Below, in pieces: positions 31,873 to 39,864 of a stretch of 43,994 bases of DNA. Source of the stretch: Pseudaeromonas sp041441555. GTDB taxonomy: Bacteria > Pseudomonadota > Gammaproteobacteria > Enterobacterales > Aeromonadaceae. Below the pieces are notes generated by a model. It was not told the DNA's origin, ran no database searches, and saw only the letters and a list, made by a program, of their open reading frames with translations. The DNA is taken from NCBI GenBank assembly GCA_041441555.1, contig JASDSW010000088.1, positions 1-43,994 of the forward strand, written 5' to 3'. The first letter of the stretch is position 1, and every line of letters begins with the position of its first letter. The position numbers and the translations under genes are program-made.

Positions 31873-33675
31873 ATGACTTCAAAGGGAACACAAGCGGCGG
31901 CACTGCCTGTGCCGCAACTCTCCAAATTGGCCGAGGCCGTGGCCGGATTTTCGGCCCATGAGCTGATCTGGGCCAGTGGTTATCTGTATGGACTGGCGCA
32001 AGCCGGTGGCGTCGCCGCTGCCAGTGGCGCAGCAGGTGTTGCTGCAGCCAGTGTGCCAGCAGGCACACTCACCATTCTTTACGGCTCCCAGACCGGCAAT
32101 GCCAAGGGGGTGGCTGAGTCCATCAAGACGCTGGCTCAAGGCAAGGGGCTGCAGGTGCAGCTGGCCAGCATGAGCGACTTCAAGCCCAAGCAGCTGAAAA
32201 AAGAGACTCATCTTATCGTCGTCACCAGTACGCTGGGCGAGGGTGAGCCGCCGGAGAACGCCGTGGATCTGCATGGCCAGCTCAAGGCTGGCAAGCTGGG
32301 CAAGCTCGAGGGGCTCAAATTCGCCGTGCTGGGGCTGGGCGACTCTTCCTATGAATTCTTCTGCCAGGCCGGCAAGGATTTTGATGCCTATCTTGAGAAA
32401 GCCGGCGCCGAGCGTGTGACTGCCCGAGCCGATCTGGATGTGGATTACCGCGCCGCGGCCGCCGTGTGGGCCGAGCAGGCGGTTTCTGCCCTGGCTGCTA
32501 CGTTAGGTGGCTCTGCCTCTGCCGCGCCAGCAGTAGCCGGTGTGGTCACGGCTCATAGCCAATATGACAAGTTCAACCCCTATCTGGCGACCCTCGCGAC
32601 CAACCAGAAGATCACTGGCCGCGACTCCACCAAGGATATCCGCCATATCGAGATCTCGTTGGAAGGCTCCGGCATCAGCTATCAGCCCGGTGATGCCCTG
32701 GGGGTCTGGTTTGATAACGACGCCGCCCTGGTGGCCGAAGTGCTGGCGCTGACTGGCCTTACCGGCAGCGAAAGCGTGAGTGTGGAAGGCAAGAGCCTGC
32801 CGCTTAAGGATGCTTTGACTCGTCACTTCGAGCTGACCCGTCTGCACGGCGGCTTTATCAGCGGCCTGGCGGATCTGTCTGACAATGCCGAGTTAAAGGC
32901 CATTGCCGCCGACAAGGCCCAGACCACGGCGCTGGCCGCGTCTGCCCAGATCGTCGATGTGCTTAAGCGTTATCCGCAGCCGCTCTCCGCCGAGCAGCTG
33001 GTGGCGCTCTTGCGTCCGCTGACCCCGCGTATGTACTCCATCGCCTCGTCCCAAGCCGAGGTGGAGGAAGAGGTGCATCTGACCGTGGGCGTGGTGCGTT
33101 ACCCGCAGGCCGATGGCACGCTGCGTTCCGGTGGCGCGTCCTCGTTCCTGGCCGATCGGCTGGCCGAGGGGAGTGAGGTGCGGGTGTTTGTCGAGCACAA
33201 CGACAACTTCCGTCTGCCGGAAGATGGCAATACGCCGGTCATCATGGTCGGCCCGGGCACCGGCATAGCGCCGTTCCGCGCCTTTATCCAGCAGCGTGAC
33301 GCCGATGGCGCCAGCGGCAAGAACTGGCTGATCTTTGGCAACCCGCACTTCACCCAGGATTTCCTCTATCAGGTGGAGTGGCAGAAGTACGTCAAGTCCG
33401 GCCTGCTGTCGAAGATCGATCTGGCCTTCAGCCGCGATCAGGCGCAAAAAATCTATGTGCAGGATCGCCTGCGCGAGCAGGGCGCCGAAGTCTATGCCTG
33501 GCTGGAGCAGGGCGCCCACTTCTACGTCTGCGGCGATGCCAATCGCATGGCCAAGGATGTGCAGGAAGCCCTGATCGATATCATTGCCCAGCATGGCAAC
33601 ACCGATCGCGAAGCGGCCGAAGAGTATTTGAATGAATTGCGTCGCGCCAAGCGCTACCAGAGGGATGTTTACTGA
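31873..33675 (+). CDS. cysJ: Sulfite reductase [NADPH] flavoprotein alpha subunit
   Basis: A 600-residue electron-transfer subunit of assimilatory sulfite reductase. An FMN flavodoxin domain carries 'LTILYGSQTGNAKGVAES' (GSQTGNA at 71-77). An FAD domain follows with 'RMYSIASSQ'. The C-terminal NADPH part has 'GPGTGIAPFRAFIQQR', and the protein ends 'AKRYQRDVY', typical of CysJ. It passes electrons from NADPH to CysI for the six-electron reduction of sulfite to sulfide. Its stop overlaps the cysI start by one base (TGATG). Confidence 0.97.
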   Translation: MTSKGTQAAALPVPQLSKLAEAVAGFSAHELIWASGYLYGLAQAGGVAAASGAAGVAAASVPAGTLTILYGSQTGNAKGVAESIKTLAQGKGLQVQLASMSDFKPKQLKKETHLIVVTSTLGEGEPPENAVDLHGQLKAGKLGKLEGLKFAVLGLGDSSYEFFCQAGKDFDAYLEKAGAERVTARADLDVDYRAAAAVWAEQAVSALAATLGGSASAAPAVAGVVTAHSQYDKFNPYLATLATNQKITGRDSTKDIRHIEISLEGSGISYQPGDALGVWFDNDAALVAEVLALTGLTGSESVSVEGKSLPLKDALTRHFELTRLHGGFISGLADLSDNAELKAIAADKAQTTALAASAQIVDVLKRYPQPLSAEQLVALLRPLTPRMYSIASSQAEVEEEVHLTVGVVRYPQADGTLRSGGASSFLADRLAEGSEVRVFVEHNDNFRLPEDGNTPVIMVGPGTGIAPFRAFIQQRDADGASGKNWLIFGNPHFTQDFLYQVEWQKYVKSGLLSKIDLAFSRDQAQKIYVQDRLREQGAEVYAWLEQGAHFYVCGDANRMAKDVQEALIDIIAQHGNTDREAAEEYLNELRRAKRYQRDVY

Positions 33676-35393
33676 TGAGCTACCAAACTGTTCCCGGCCC
33701 GGTTGAAGGGCCTCTGGCTGACAACGAGCGCTTGAAGCGCGAGAGCAACTTTCTGCGTGGCACCATAGAGCAGGATCTGCGCGATCCCCTCACCGGCGGC
33801 TTCAACGGCGATAACTTCCAGCTGATCCGCTTCCACGGCATGTATCAGCAGGATGACCGCGACATCCGTGCCGAGCGCGCCCAGCAAAAACTCGAGCCGC
33901 TGCATAACGTCATGCTGCGTGCCCGTATGCCCGGCGGCATCATCACCCCGAGCCAGTGGCTGGCCATCGACGAGTTTGCCCGTGACCATACCATGTATGG
34001 CAGCATCCGTCTGACCACGCGCCAGACCTTCCAGTTCCACGGTGTCTTGAAGCCCAATATCAAGCTGATGCACCAGACCCTGAACAAATACGGCATGGAC
34101 TCCATAGCCACGGCAGGGGATGTAAACCGCAACGTGCTCTGCACCAGCAATCCGGTGGAGTCCAAGCTGCACCAGGAAGCCTACGAGTGGGCCAAGGCCA
34201 TCTCCGAGCATCTGCTGCCCAAGACCCGCGCCTATGCCGAGATCTGGCTGGACGGTGAGAAGCTGGGGCCGGACGAGGAGCCGGACCATGAGCCGATCTT
34301 GGGCTCCACCTACCTGCCGCGCAAGTTCAAGACCACGGTGGTGATCCCGCCGCACAACGATATCGATGTGCACGCCAACGATCTGAACTTCGTGGCCATT
34401 GCCGAAAACGGCGAGCTGGTGGGCTTTAACGTGCTGGTCGGTGGCGGCCTTGCCATGACTCACGGCGAGAAGGAGACCTTCCCGCGCAAGGCCGACGACT
34501 TTGGCTTTATTCCCAAGGAGCACACCCTGGCGGTGGCGGCCGCCGTGGTGACCACCCAGCGCGACTGGGGCAACCGCGTCAACCGCAAGAACGCCAAGAC
34601 CAAGTACACCCTGGAGCGGGTCGGCGTCGAGGCCTTCAAGGCCGAGGTGGAGAAGCGTGCCGGGGTGAAATTTGCCGATAGCCGGCCGTATGAATTTACC
34701 AGCCGTGGCGATCGTTTCGGTTGGGTCGAAGGCATCGACGGCAAGCACCACCTGACGCTGTTTATCGAGAATGGCCGTATCCTGGATTTCCCTGGCAAGC
34801 CGATCAAGACCGGTCTGGCCGAGATTGCCAAGGTGCATCAGGGCGATCTGCGCATGACAGCCAATCAGAACCTGATCATCGCTGGCGTTCCTGCCGAGCA
34901 GAAGGCGACTATCGAGGCGCTGGCCATCCAGTATGGTCTGCTGGCCCCGGTCTCCAAGCAGCGCGAGGACTCCATGGCCTGTGTGGCCCTGCCGACCTGC
35001 CCGCTGGCGATGGCTGAAGCCGAGCGCTTCCTGCCGGCCTTTGTCACCCAGATCGAAGGGGTGCTGGCCAAGCACGGCATACCGGATGAGAGCATCATCT
35101 TCCGTGTCACCGGCTGCCCCAACGGTTGCGGTCGCGCCATGCTGGCGGAGATCGGTCTGGTGGGCAAGGCACCGGGTCGCTACAACTTCCATATCGGTGG
35201 CAACGTGGCGGGCACCCGTATTCCGCGCATGTACCGCGAGAACATCACCGAGCCGCAGATCCTCGCCGAGATCGACGCTCTGGTGGGCCGTTGGGCCAGC
35301 GAGCGTGAGGCAGGGGAAGGCTTTGGTGACTTCGTGATCCGCGCCGGTATCGTCAAGCCGGTGATCGATTCTGCGAGAGACTTCTATGACTAA
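33675..35393 (+). CDS. cysI: Sulfite reductase [NADPH] hemoprotein beta subunit
   Basis: A 572-residue catalytic subunit carrying sirohaem and a [4Fe-4S] cluster. The cluster ligands are Cys436 and Cys442 (in 'CVALPTCPLAMAEAERF') and Cys481 and Cys485 ('TGCPNGCGRAM'), with the spacing known for CysI. Sulfite-binding basic residues lie in 'RLTTRQTFQFHGV'. It overlaps cysJ by one base and its 3' end overlaps cysH by eight bases, so all three are translationally linked. Confidence 0.98.
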   Translation: MSYQTVPGPVEGPLADNERLKRESNFLRGTIEQDLRDPLTGGFNGDNFQLIRFHGMYQQDDRDIRAERAQQKLEPLHNVMLRARMPGGIITPSQWLAIDEFARDHTMYGSIRLTTRQTFQFHGVLKPNIKLMHQTLNKYGMDSIATAGDVNRNVLCTSNPVESKLHQEAYEWAKAISEHLLPKTRAYAEIWLDGEKLGPDEEPDHEPILGSTYLPRKFKTTVVIPPHNDIDVHANDLNFVAIAENGELVGFNVLVGGGLAMTHGEKETFPRKADDFGFIPKEHTLAVAAAVVTTQRDWGNRVNRKNAKTKYTLERVGVEAFKAEVEKRAGVKFADSRPYEFTSRGDRFGWVEGIDGKHHLTLFIENGRILDFPGKPIKTGLAEIAKVHQGDLRMTANQNLIIAGVPAEQKATIEALAIQYGLLAPVSKQREDSMACVALPTCPLAMAEAERFLPAFVTQIEGVLAKHGIPDESIIFRVTGCPNGCGRAMLAEIGLVGKAPGRYNFHIGGNVAGTRIPRMYRENITEPQILAEIDALVGRWASEREAGEGFGDFVIRAGIVKPVIDSARDFYD

Positions 35394-36126
35394 GCGGTTG
35401 GATCTGGAGGGCCTGCTGGCCCTCACGAAAGAGCAGCAGGTGGCGGCCCTGGCGGACACCAATGCCCAGCTCGAAGCCTTAAGCGCCCAGGAGCGGGTGC
35501 GCTGGGCCCTGGAGCATCTGCCGGGCGAGTTTGTGTTGTCATCGAGCTTTGGCATCCAGGCGGCGCTGATGCTGCATCTGGTCAGCCAGCAAAAATCAGA
35601 TGTTCCTGTGATCCTCACCGACACCGGCTACCTGTTCCCCGAGACCTACCAGTTTATCGACCAGCTGACCGAGCGCTTGCAGTTGAATCTCAAGGTCTAT
35701 CGTGCCGAGCTCTCTGCCGCCTGGCAGGAGGCGCGCTACGGCAAACTCTGGGAGCAGGGTGTCGAGGGCATCGAGCGCTATAACCAGCTTAACAAGGTCG
35801 AGCCCATGGCCCGGGCCTTGAGCGAGCTGAACGCCACCACCTGGTTCTCCGGCCTGCGTCGCGAGCAGTCCGGCAGCCGTGGCAACCTGCCGGTGCTGGC
35901 CATCCAGCGCGGCCGCTTCAAGTTCCTGCCAGTCATCGACTGGAGCAACAAGGATGTCTTCTACTACTTCAAGGAGCACGACCTGCCGTACCACCCGCTC
36001 TGGGAGCAAGGCTACCTGTCGGTCGGCGACACCCATACCACCACCAAGTGGGAGCCGGGGATGAGTGAAGAACAGACCCGCTTCTTTGGTCTGAAGCGCG
36101 AATGCGGGCTGCATGAAGAGAAGTAA
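35386..36126 (+). CDS. cysH: Phosphoadenosine phosphosulfate (PAPS) reductase
   Basis: A 246-residue thioredoxin-dependent enzyme converting PAPS to sulfite and PAP, supplying the substrate of CysJI. It has 'FVLSSSFGIQAALMLHLV' (PP-loop-like), 'ILTDTGYLFPETYQF', 'WFSGLRREQSGSRGNLPVL' and the catalytic C-terminal cysteine in 'ECGLHEEK'. There is no CC-X-C iron-sulfur pair, which marks it as PAPS rather than APS reductase. The ATG at 35386 lies inside the end of cysI. Confidence 0.97.
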   Translation: MTKRLDLEGLLALTKEQQVAALADTNAQLEALSAQERVRWALEHLPGEFVLSSSFGIQAALMLHLVSQQKSDVPVILTDTGYLFPETYQFIDQLTERLQLNLKVYRAELSAAWQEARYGKLWEQGVEGIERYNQLNKVEPMARALSELNATTWFSGLRREQSGSRGNLPVLAIQRGRFKFLPVIDWSNKDVFYYFKEHDLPYHPLWEQGYLSVGDTHTTTKWEPGMSEEQTRFFGLKRECGLHEEK

Positions 36127-36145
36127 GTGCTTAACTGATTGACCC

Positions 36146-36169
36146 AAAGGGCGCCGCAAGGCGCCTTTT
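36146..36169 (+). terminator. Intrinsic terminator after cysH
   Basis: GGCGCC (36150-36155) pairs with GGCGCC (36160-36165) around GCAA, extended by A-T pairs and followed by TTTTG and a T-run. Confidence 0.85.
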
Positions 36170-36507
36170 GTTTTTGTGCGGTTTTTGCCTGTTTTGGGCT
36201 AAAAACTCGGCAAAGCTTGATCTGGCTTAATCTCGGGCGGTTTCATATGAAAAACGTTTGCGTTAGCCTAGAGCCTCGAAAGGCACAAGATACCTGTTGG
36301 CGCAGACAGACCACCCGATAGGCACCGTGGCGGCCGCAAGTCAGGGGCGGTAGCTTAGTTGTTTATTGATAGACACTGGAGTTGATCTGATTACGGCTAG
36401 TGGACGGCTGTCTCGTGTTTTATTTGGGAAAAGAGGGAATACGTGATTTCATAATCGTTACCAGCTTGAGTATTGCCTTGTATGAAATTCTATATTAGTA
36501 TCAAAAG
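36170..36507. other. Left boundary region of retron island, no gene seen
   Basis: About 340 bases without a gene. The composition changes from host-like to AT-rich by about 36400. A GC-rich patch near 36290-36350 has small stems such as GCCT-CGAA-AGGC near 36271-36282. No attachment-site repeat was found by eye. The right-hand end holds the retron promoter. Confidence 0.5.
36473..36501 (+). promoter_or_regulatory. Candidate promoter of retron RNA
   Basis: TTGCCT (36473-36478) and TAGTAT (36496-36501) are separated by 17 bases, each matching four of six consensus positions. The start point would fall at about 36508, the first base of the a1 arm, in agreement with the RNA model. Confidence 0.5.
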
Positions 36508-36670
36508 ACTCTTTAGCGTTGGGCTTTTTGTTTTTTAATAAGCCTTGTCGGGCGTTTCGCTAGACACTAAATTATTGGGTACATCTGGGTTGCGAAAGAT
36601 GCTTTTCTTCCGATCCTTCGTACCTCACGAGCGGAAGAAAAGCATCTTTCGCTTCCTCCGAGTAAAGAGT
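36508..36670 (+). ncRNA. Retron msr-msd noncoding RNA
   Basis: This RNA is template and primer for a retron reverse transcriptase. The a1 arm ACTCTTTA (36508-36515) is exactly complementary to the a2 arm TAAAGAGT (36663-36670). The base after a1 is G36516 in the TAGC context, the expected 2'-OH branch site. The msr has stems GGCTT/AAGCC (36522-36526 with 36540-36544) and 36546-36554 with 36558-36566. The msd has a perfect 21-bp stem (36592-36612 with 36632-36652) around a 19-base loop. Order ncRNA-effector-RT, short gaps and AT-rich flanks match Ec86/St85-like type II-A retrons. The exact RNA ends are predicted, not measured. Confidence 0.85.
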
Positions 36671-36674
36671 ACAG

Positions 36675-36706
36675 GGTGTAAGCATTGCTTACACCTTTAT
36701 TTTTTA
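36675..36706 (+). terminator. Terminator-like hairpin between retron RNA and effector gene
   Basis: GGTGTAAGC (36675-36683) pairs perfectly with GCTTACACC (36687-36695) around ATT and is followed by TTTATTTTTT. It begins five bases after a2, so most transcripts would end here, with readthrough feeding the effector and RT. Confidence 0.75.
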
Positions 36707-36718
36707 AGGTCATCTGGT

Positions 36719-37693
36719 GTGAAAATTGATTACGAAACAGCGCTGATTACTGAATTTGAGTGTTTTGATTATAGGCGTTTTTTAGTCAATTTTTCCAAAA
36801 AACACATTTTCGTTTGCGGTGGTCTAGTTGATATAACAAAGGAACCCGCTCCGAGTTTTAGAGACCTTTTTCTTCGGTACTGTGCATCTGTATCCGAAAA
36901 CGAAATTATTGACTCAATAATTCTTGCTGAATCATTTAAAGACTACTTCAAGGAAAGCACATACAGTGATTTGCTTGTGTTTGAAGATGAAATAGCTAAT
37001 ATTGCTACGGTTGTTCTGATTTTTTTGGAAAGTCCTGGTTCACTTGTTGAGTTGGGTATGTTTTGTGGTAAACCTCACCATTATAAAAAGTTATTAGTGG
37101 TTGCACCTAAAGAACATACAGGTTCGGAAGATTCCTTTATTTATCTTGGCCCTTTGGAACATATAAGACGAAAAGAAAATACATCTGTAACAATTTATCC
37201 TTGGCCATCTAACACTGTTAATAACTACGATGTGGAATATTTGTTTGATCTAAAATGCCTTCTGCTTGATAAGTTGAGGTCGTCATCAAAGCAAATCTCA
37301 TTTCAGGCTGAAAATTCTGGTCATGTAGCATTTTTAATATATGAGATCATTCGCCTGTCGTATCCAATATTAATAGGTGATATTGAGTTGGCACTGTCTG
37401 CGTTGCAGTTGGATTTGTCAGAGGGTGAAATAAAGAGACATATATATTTGTTAACAAAAACGAATATGATTGATTGTAATTTATACAGCACATATAAATA
37501 CTATTACCCTCTGTATCCATCACTTAAAACAATTAATTTTGGTAAAACAAAAGATAATAAGGTGAAGGATTCGGCTTCCATACAAATGAATATCAACCAA
37601 TCATATATATTGGATGATTCTGATTCTGCAGCAAGAAAACGAAGGACCGCAAAAAAAGAAATCAATAAAAAGTTATCGGGGGAGCAGCAATGA
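36719..37693 (+). CDS. Retron effector, nucleoside deoxyribosyltransferase-like (St85/Ec86 type)
   Basis: A 324-residue effector of a type II-A retron. Residues about 25-185 form a nucleoside 2-deoxyribosyltransferase-like domain: 'KKHIFVCGGL' (27-36), a central 'ATVVLIFLESPGSLVELGMF' (96-115) with the family's Glu104/Glu111, and 'KLLVVAP' (124-130). The C-terminal ~100 residues resemble a winged-helix DNA-binding region ('LSALQLDLSEGEIKRHIYLL'), then a charged tail. In Ec86-like systems the RT-msDNA complex restrains this effector, and phage action unleashes toxicity. The GTG at 36719 is chosen because AAGG (36706-36709) lies nine bases upstream. An in-frame TTG at 36545 would overlap the msr RNA. 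It overlaps the RT gene by four bases. Confidence 0.85.
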   Translation: MKIDYETALITEFECFDYRRFLVNFSKKHIFVCGGLVDITKEPAPSFRDLFLRYCASVSENEIIDSIILAESFKDYFKESTYSDLLVFEDEIANIATVVLIFLESPGSLVELGMFCGKPHHYKKLLVVAPKEHTGSEDSFIYLGPLEHIRRKENTSVTIYPWPSNTVNNYDVEYLFDLKCLLLDKLRSSSKQISFQAENSGHVAFLIYEIIRLSYPILIGDIELALSALQLDLSEGEIKRHIYLLTKTNMIDCNLYSTYKYYYPLYPSLKTINFGKTKDNKVKDSASIQMNINQSYILDDSDSAARKRRTAKKEINKKLSGEQQ

Positions 37694-38619
37694 ACATTAT
37701 TGATAAAATATGTGATGCCCTCTGTGTCACTAAATCTAATTTGTTAGCTTTTAGTTCTACCGCGCCACATAGATATAAAATTTACGAAATACCTAAGAGA
37801 TCAGGAAAAGGCACGAGGACAATCGCTCATCCAGCTAAACAGCTTAAGTTTATTCAACGGTTAATTGTTAAAGAAGTGACTGATTTATTTCCTGTCCATA
37901 GCTGTGCTTATGCGTATAAGAAAAGCACAAGCATTAGAGATAATGCAATGGTCCATAAGGATAGCCGTTATCTATTAAAAATGGATTTTGAAAGCTTTTT
38001 CCCTAGTATTACTCCGAAACTTTTTTTTCAAGAGATTACAAGAGCTAATTTGAGTTTTTCTGCTGAAGAAAAAGATTTTTTATCTAAAATATTATTTTAT
38101 AAACCAAGCCGAAAAAGCAATCTGAGACTAAGTATTGGAGCACCGAGTTCACCCCTAATTTCAAACTTCATAATGTATAATTTTGATGCTGAAGTTAGCA
38201 GGTATTGTGAAACACACAATATTAAATATACGCGATATGCCGATGATATTACATTTTCAACAAACGTTAAGAATATATTGTTTTTGATTCCCTCTGTTAT
38301 TTTACAGCTTCTTATTAAAAACAATTACAATCAGCTAACTATAAATTCAGAGAAAACGGTTTATACTTCTCGTGCTCATAATGTTCATGTGACTGGTGTA
38401 ACCATAACACCTGAAGGGCAATTATCCATTGGTCGTGAAAATAAAAGAAAACTAAATGCTATGTTTCATCATTATACGTTATCCAAGTTGTCTGATGAAG
38501 AGATAGAAAAACTTAAGGGTCAACTTGCGTTTGCTTTTTTTATTGAGCCTGATTTTAAGGTTAGGTTAATTAGAAAATATGGATGTGATAGGTGCAGTGA
38601 AATATTTAAGGTACCGTAG
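37690..38619 (+). CDS. Retron reverse transcriptase
   Basis: A 309-residue retron RT that primes cDNA synthesis from the 2'-OH of a G in its own RNA to make msDNA. The retron-specific NAxxH motif is NAMVH (85-89), the first catalytic Asp is Asp99 in 'LKMDFESFFPS', 'SIGAPSSPLISN' is at 148-159, and the catalytic YADD is at 183-186. The retron VTG motif is at 234-236. There is no maturase or nuclease domain. ATG 37690 overlaps the effector stop (ATGA), with GGGGGAG at 37678-37684. The gene is strongly AT-rich compared with the neighbouring cys genes, as expected for acquired defence genes. Confidence 0.95.
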   Translation: MNIIDKICDALCVTKSNLLAFSSTAPHRYKIYEIPKRSGKGTRTIAHPAKQLKFIQRLIVKEVTDLFPVHSCAYAYKKSTSIRDNAMVHKDSRYLLKMDFESFFPSITPKLFFQEITRANLSFSAEEKDFLSKILFYKPSRKSNLRLSIGAPSSPLISNFIMYNFDAEVSRYCETHNIKYTRYADDITFSTNVKNILFLIPSVILQLLIKNNYNQLTINSEKTVYTSRAHNVHVTGVTITPEGQLSIGRENKRKLNAMFHHYTLSKLSDEEIEKLKGQLAFAFFIEPDFKVRLIRKYGCDRCSEIFKVP

Positions 38620-38699
38620 TCACGATTAGCGAATTCTAACATAAGGTAAACAGGACACCCATCCTGCTGCTACAGCCCTGCCGGTTCTTCTTTTTGTCG

Positions 38700-38750
38700 C
38701 TCCCGCGTAGGCGGGAGTCCTGAGTTCTGGATCCCCGCCTGCGCGGGGAT
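38700..38750. repeat. Two adjacent GC-rich palindromes
   Basis: CTCCCGC-GTAG-GCGGGAG (38700-38717) is followed by ATCCCCGC-CTGC-GCGGGGAT (38731-38750). Both hairpins have four-base loops. This pairing of a 'CTCCCGC' and an 'ATCCCCGC' hairpin looks like a widespread intergenic repeat. Confidence 0.6.
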
Positions 38751-38832
38751 GATGGGATTGGTGGCAAGCCGTTTATGTGGTGCGCTGGATGGTGCTGTTT
38801 GTGGTGAACTTATTTGTCCCGTTTATGGTGAT

Positions 38833-38877
38833 CCTGTCGAACCATTGTTTTTATTAAGTTTTCAACCCTTCGACAGG
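38833..38877. repeat. Inverted repeat CCTGTCGAA / TTCGACAGG
   Basis: CCTGTCGAA (38833-38841) and TTCGACAGG (38869-38877) are perfect nine-base inverted arms around 27 bases of AT-rich sequence. They recall a common intergenic repeat motif. Confidence 0.55.
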
Positions 38878-38886
38878 CCCAGTGCC

Positions 38887-38918
38887 GTAGGTGCGATTAG
38901 CGCAGCGTAATCGCACGC
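38887..38918. repeat. GCGATTA-TAATCGC palindrome, copy 1
   Basis: GTGCGATTA (38891-38899) and TAATCGCAC (38908-38916) form a nine-base stem around eight bases. A near-identical copy in inverted orientation lies at 39059-39092. Confidence 0.6.
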
Positions 38919-39058
38919 ATGGGTGATGGAATAGAAAATCAAAATGGTCGGTGATCTCGAAATTAAAAACAGGATAAAACATCCTTTTATCTTTTTGGGT
39001 TTAGTCTGGTCAGGATTGTCCCGCCACCATCACAATGCATGGATGTATTACTTCCATA

Positions 39059-39092
39059 CGGGCGATTACGCTTCGCTAATCGCTCCTACATG
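39059..39092. repeat. GCGATTA-TAATCGC palindrome, copy 2 (inverted)
   Basis: GCGATTA (39062-39068) and TAATCGC (39077-39083) flank CGCTTCGC. The reverse complement closely matches the copy at 38887-38918, so the two enclose about 140 bases as inverted repeats. Confidence 0.6.
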
Positions 39093-39180
39093 TTTGGTAT
39101 CTACCTCGATGCTATAGCAAAAACCTTATGGTAATACAGGAGACCCTACTTTGCGCCAGCTTGCATGGCTTTTATTCTGG

Positions 39181-39753
39181 TTACAGAACGCCATGAATAG
39201 ACGCCTCATAGCAATAGGGTTCACCATTTTCATCCTGCTCTCTATAAGGTAAGAAGTTGATGGTTACCACCTTGCTTAACTGCCACATCAAATATGGACG
39301 CTCTTGCATGCAGATATAGGTGATTCTGTTTTTTGTGTCTACAAAGGTAAATTCAAGAAAGTCGTAGCCATCGCTTTGTGACGTTCCATCACCGAGCAAA
39401 TTGTGGTCTGCATCCAGCACAATAATCTCTTTATAGGGTCCGATATATATATTGTTGTGTGCTTTCTTAGATAGGCGATAAGATGCGATTTGTATTGTGC
39501 TATCTTTCAAGTTGAAATCTGGCAGCACAACCTTGATGCCTACTTTTCCCAATATGCCATTGGTTTCCGGTTTATAAACCAAGGTCATGCTCTCATCCTT
39601 CATTAGCGTCAAAAATTCAGAAGGTGACCAGATCTGTTTATGAAAAGCCCCCATGCCTGGCTTGCCTGGTAAATAGAATAGGCACAGCAGGATCGAGAAT
39701 CTCAGAATGGGAGTTAAGATTTTCAACCTATACATTAGGGTATTGTGTTCCAT
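39181..39753 (-). CDS. Hypothetical protein with N-terminal membrane/signal segment
   Basis: A 190-residue protein of unknown family. A hydrophobic segment (about residues 12-28, ILTPILRFSILLCLFYL) forms a signal anchor or uncleaved signal. The rest is predicted to be mainly extracytoplasmic beta-rich, with 'EFLTLMKDESMTLVYKPE' and 'GDGTSQSDGYDFLEFTFVDTKNRITYICMQ' (each shown only in part). The ATG at 39753 or Met7 may be used. It is AT-rich relative to the host, so it may belong to the same acquired segment as the retron. No function is proposed. Confidence 0.55.
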   Translation of the reverse strand: MEHNTLMYRLKILTPILRFSILLCLFYLPGKPGMGAFHKQIWSPSEFLTLMKDESMTLVYKPETNGILGKVGIKVVLPDFNLKDSTIQIASYRLSKKAHNNIYIGPYKEIIVLDADHNLLGDGTSQSDGYDFLEFTFVDTKNRITYICMQERPYLMWQLSKVVTINFLPYREQDENGEPYCYEASIHGVL

Positions 39754-39864
39754 GTTGTTTCAATCAAACTTTTCGACTGTTAATTGAGCATGTTGGGCTT
39801 CGCTCAACTCAGCCCAACTTACGGCTGAATATCAACCTGCGCAGACATATCAACTTGCGGCTGA

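Larger units (their letters stand above)
38620..39180. other. Repeat-rich spacer downstream of retron
   Basis: About 560 bases with no credible gene. They contain at least four palindromic elements of three types, listed separately, and AT-rich filler with isolated direct and inverted matches. The region marks the right side of the retron island. Confidence 0.6.

Noticed and set aside
36325..36400. tRNA-like start (GGGGCGGTAGCTTAGTTG)
   Set aside because: The D-arm-like opening is not followed by an anticodon arm or T-loop (GTTCRA), and no cloverleaf can be drawn.
36545..36718. In-frame TTG extension of the retron effector (58 extra residues)
   Set aside because: It begins inside the msr stem and crosses the msd hairpin and terminator; the GTG at 36719 has a proper ribosome binding site and gives the family's normal length.
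38700..38750. Possible CRISPR repeats
   Set aside because: There are only two neighbouring palindromes of different sequence with no regular spacers and no cas genes.
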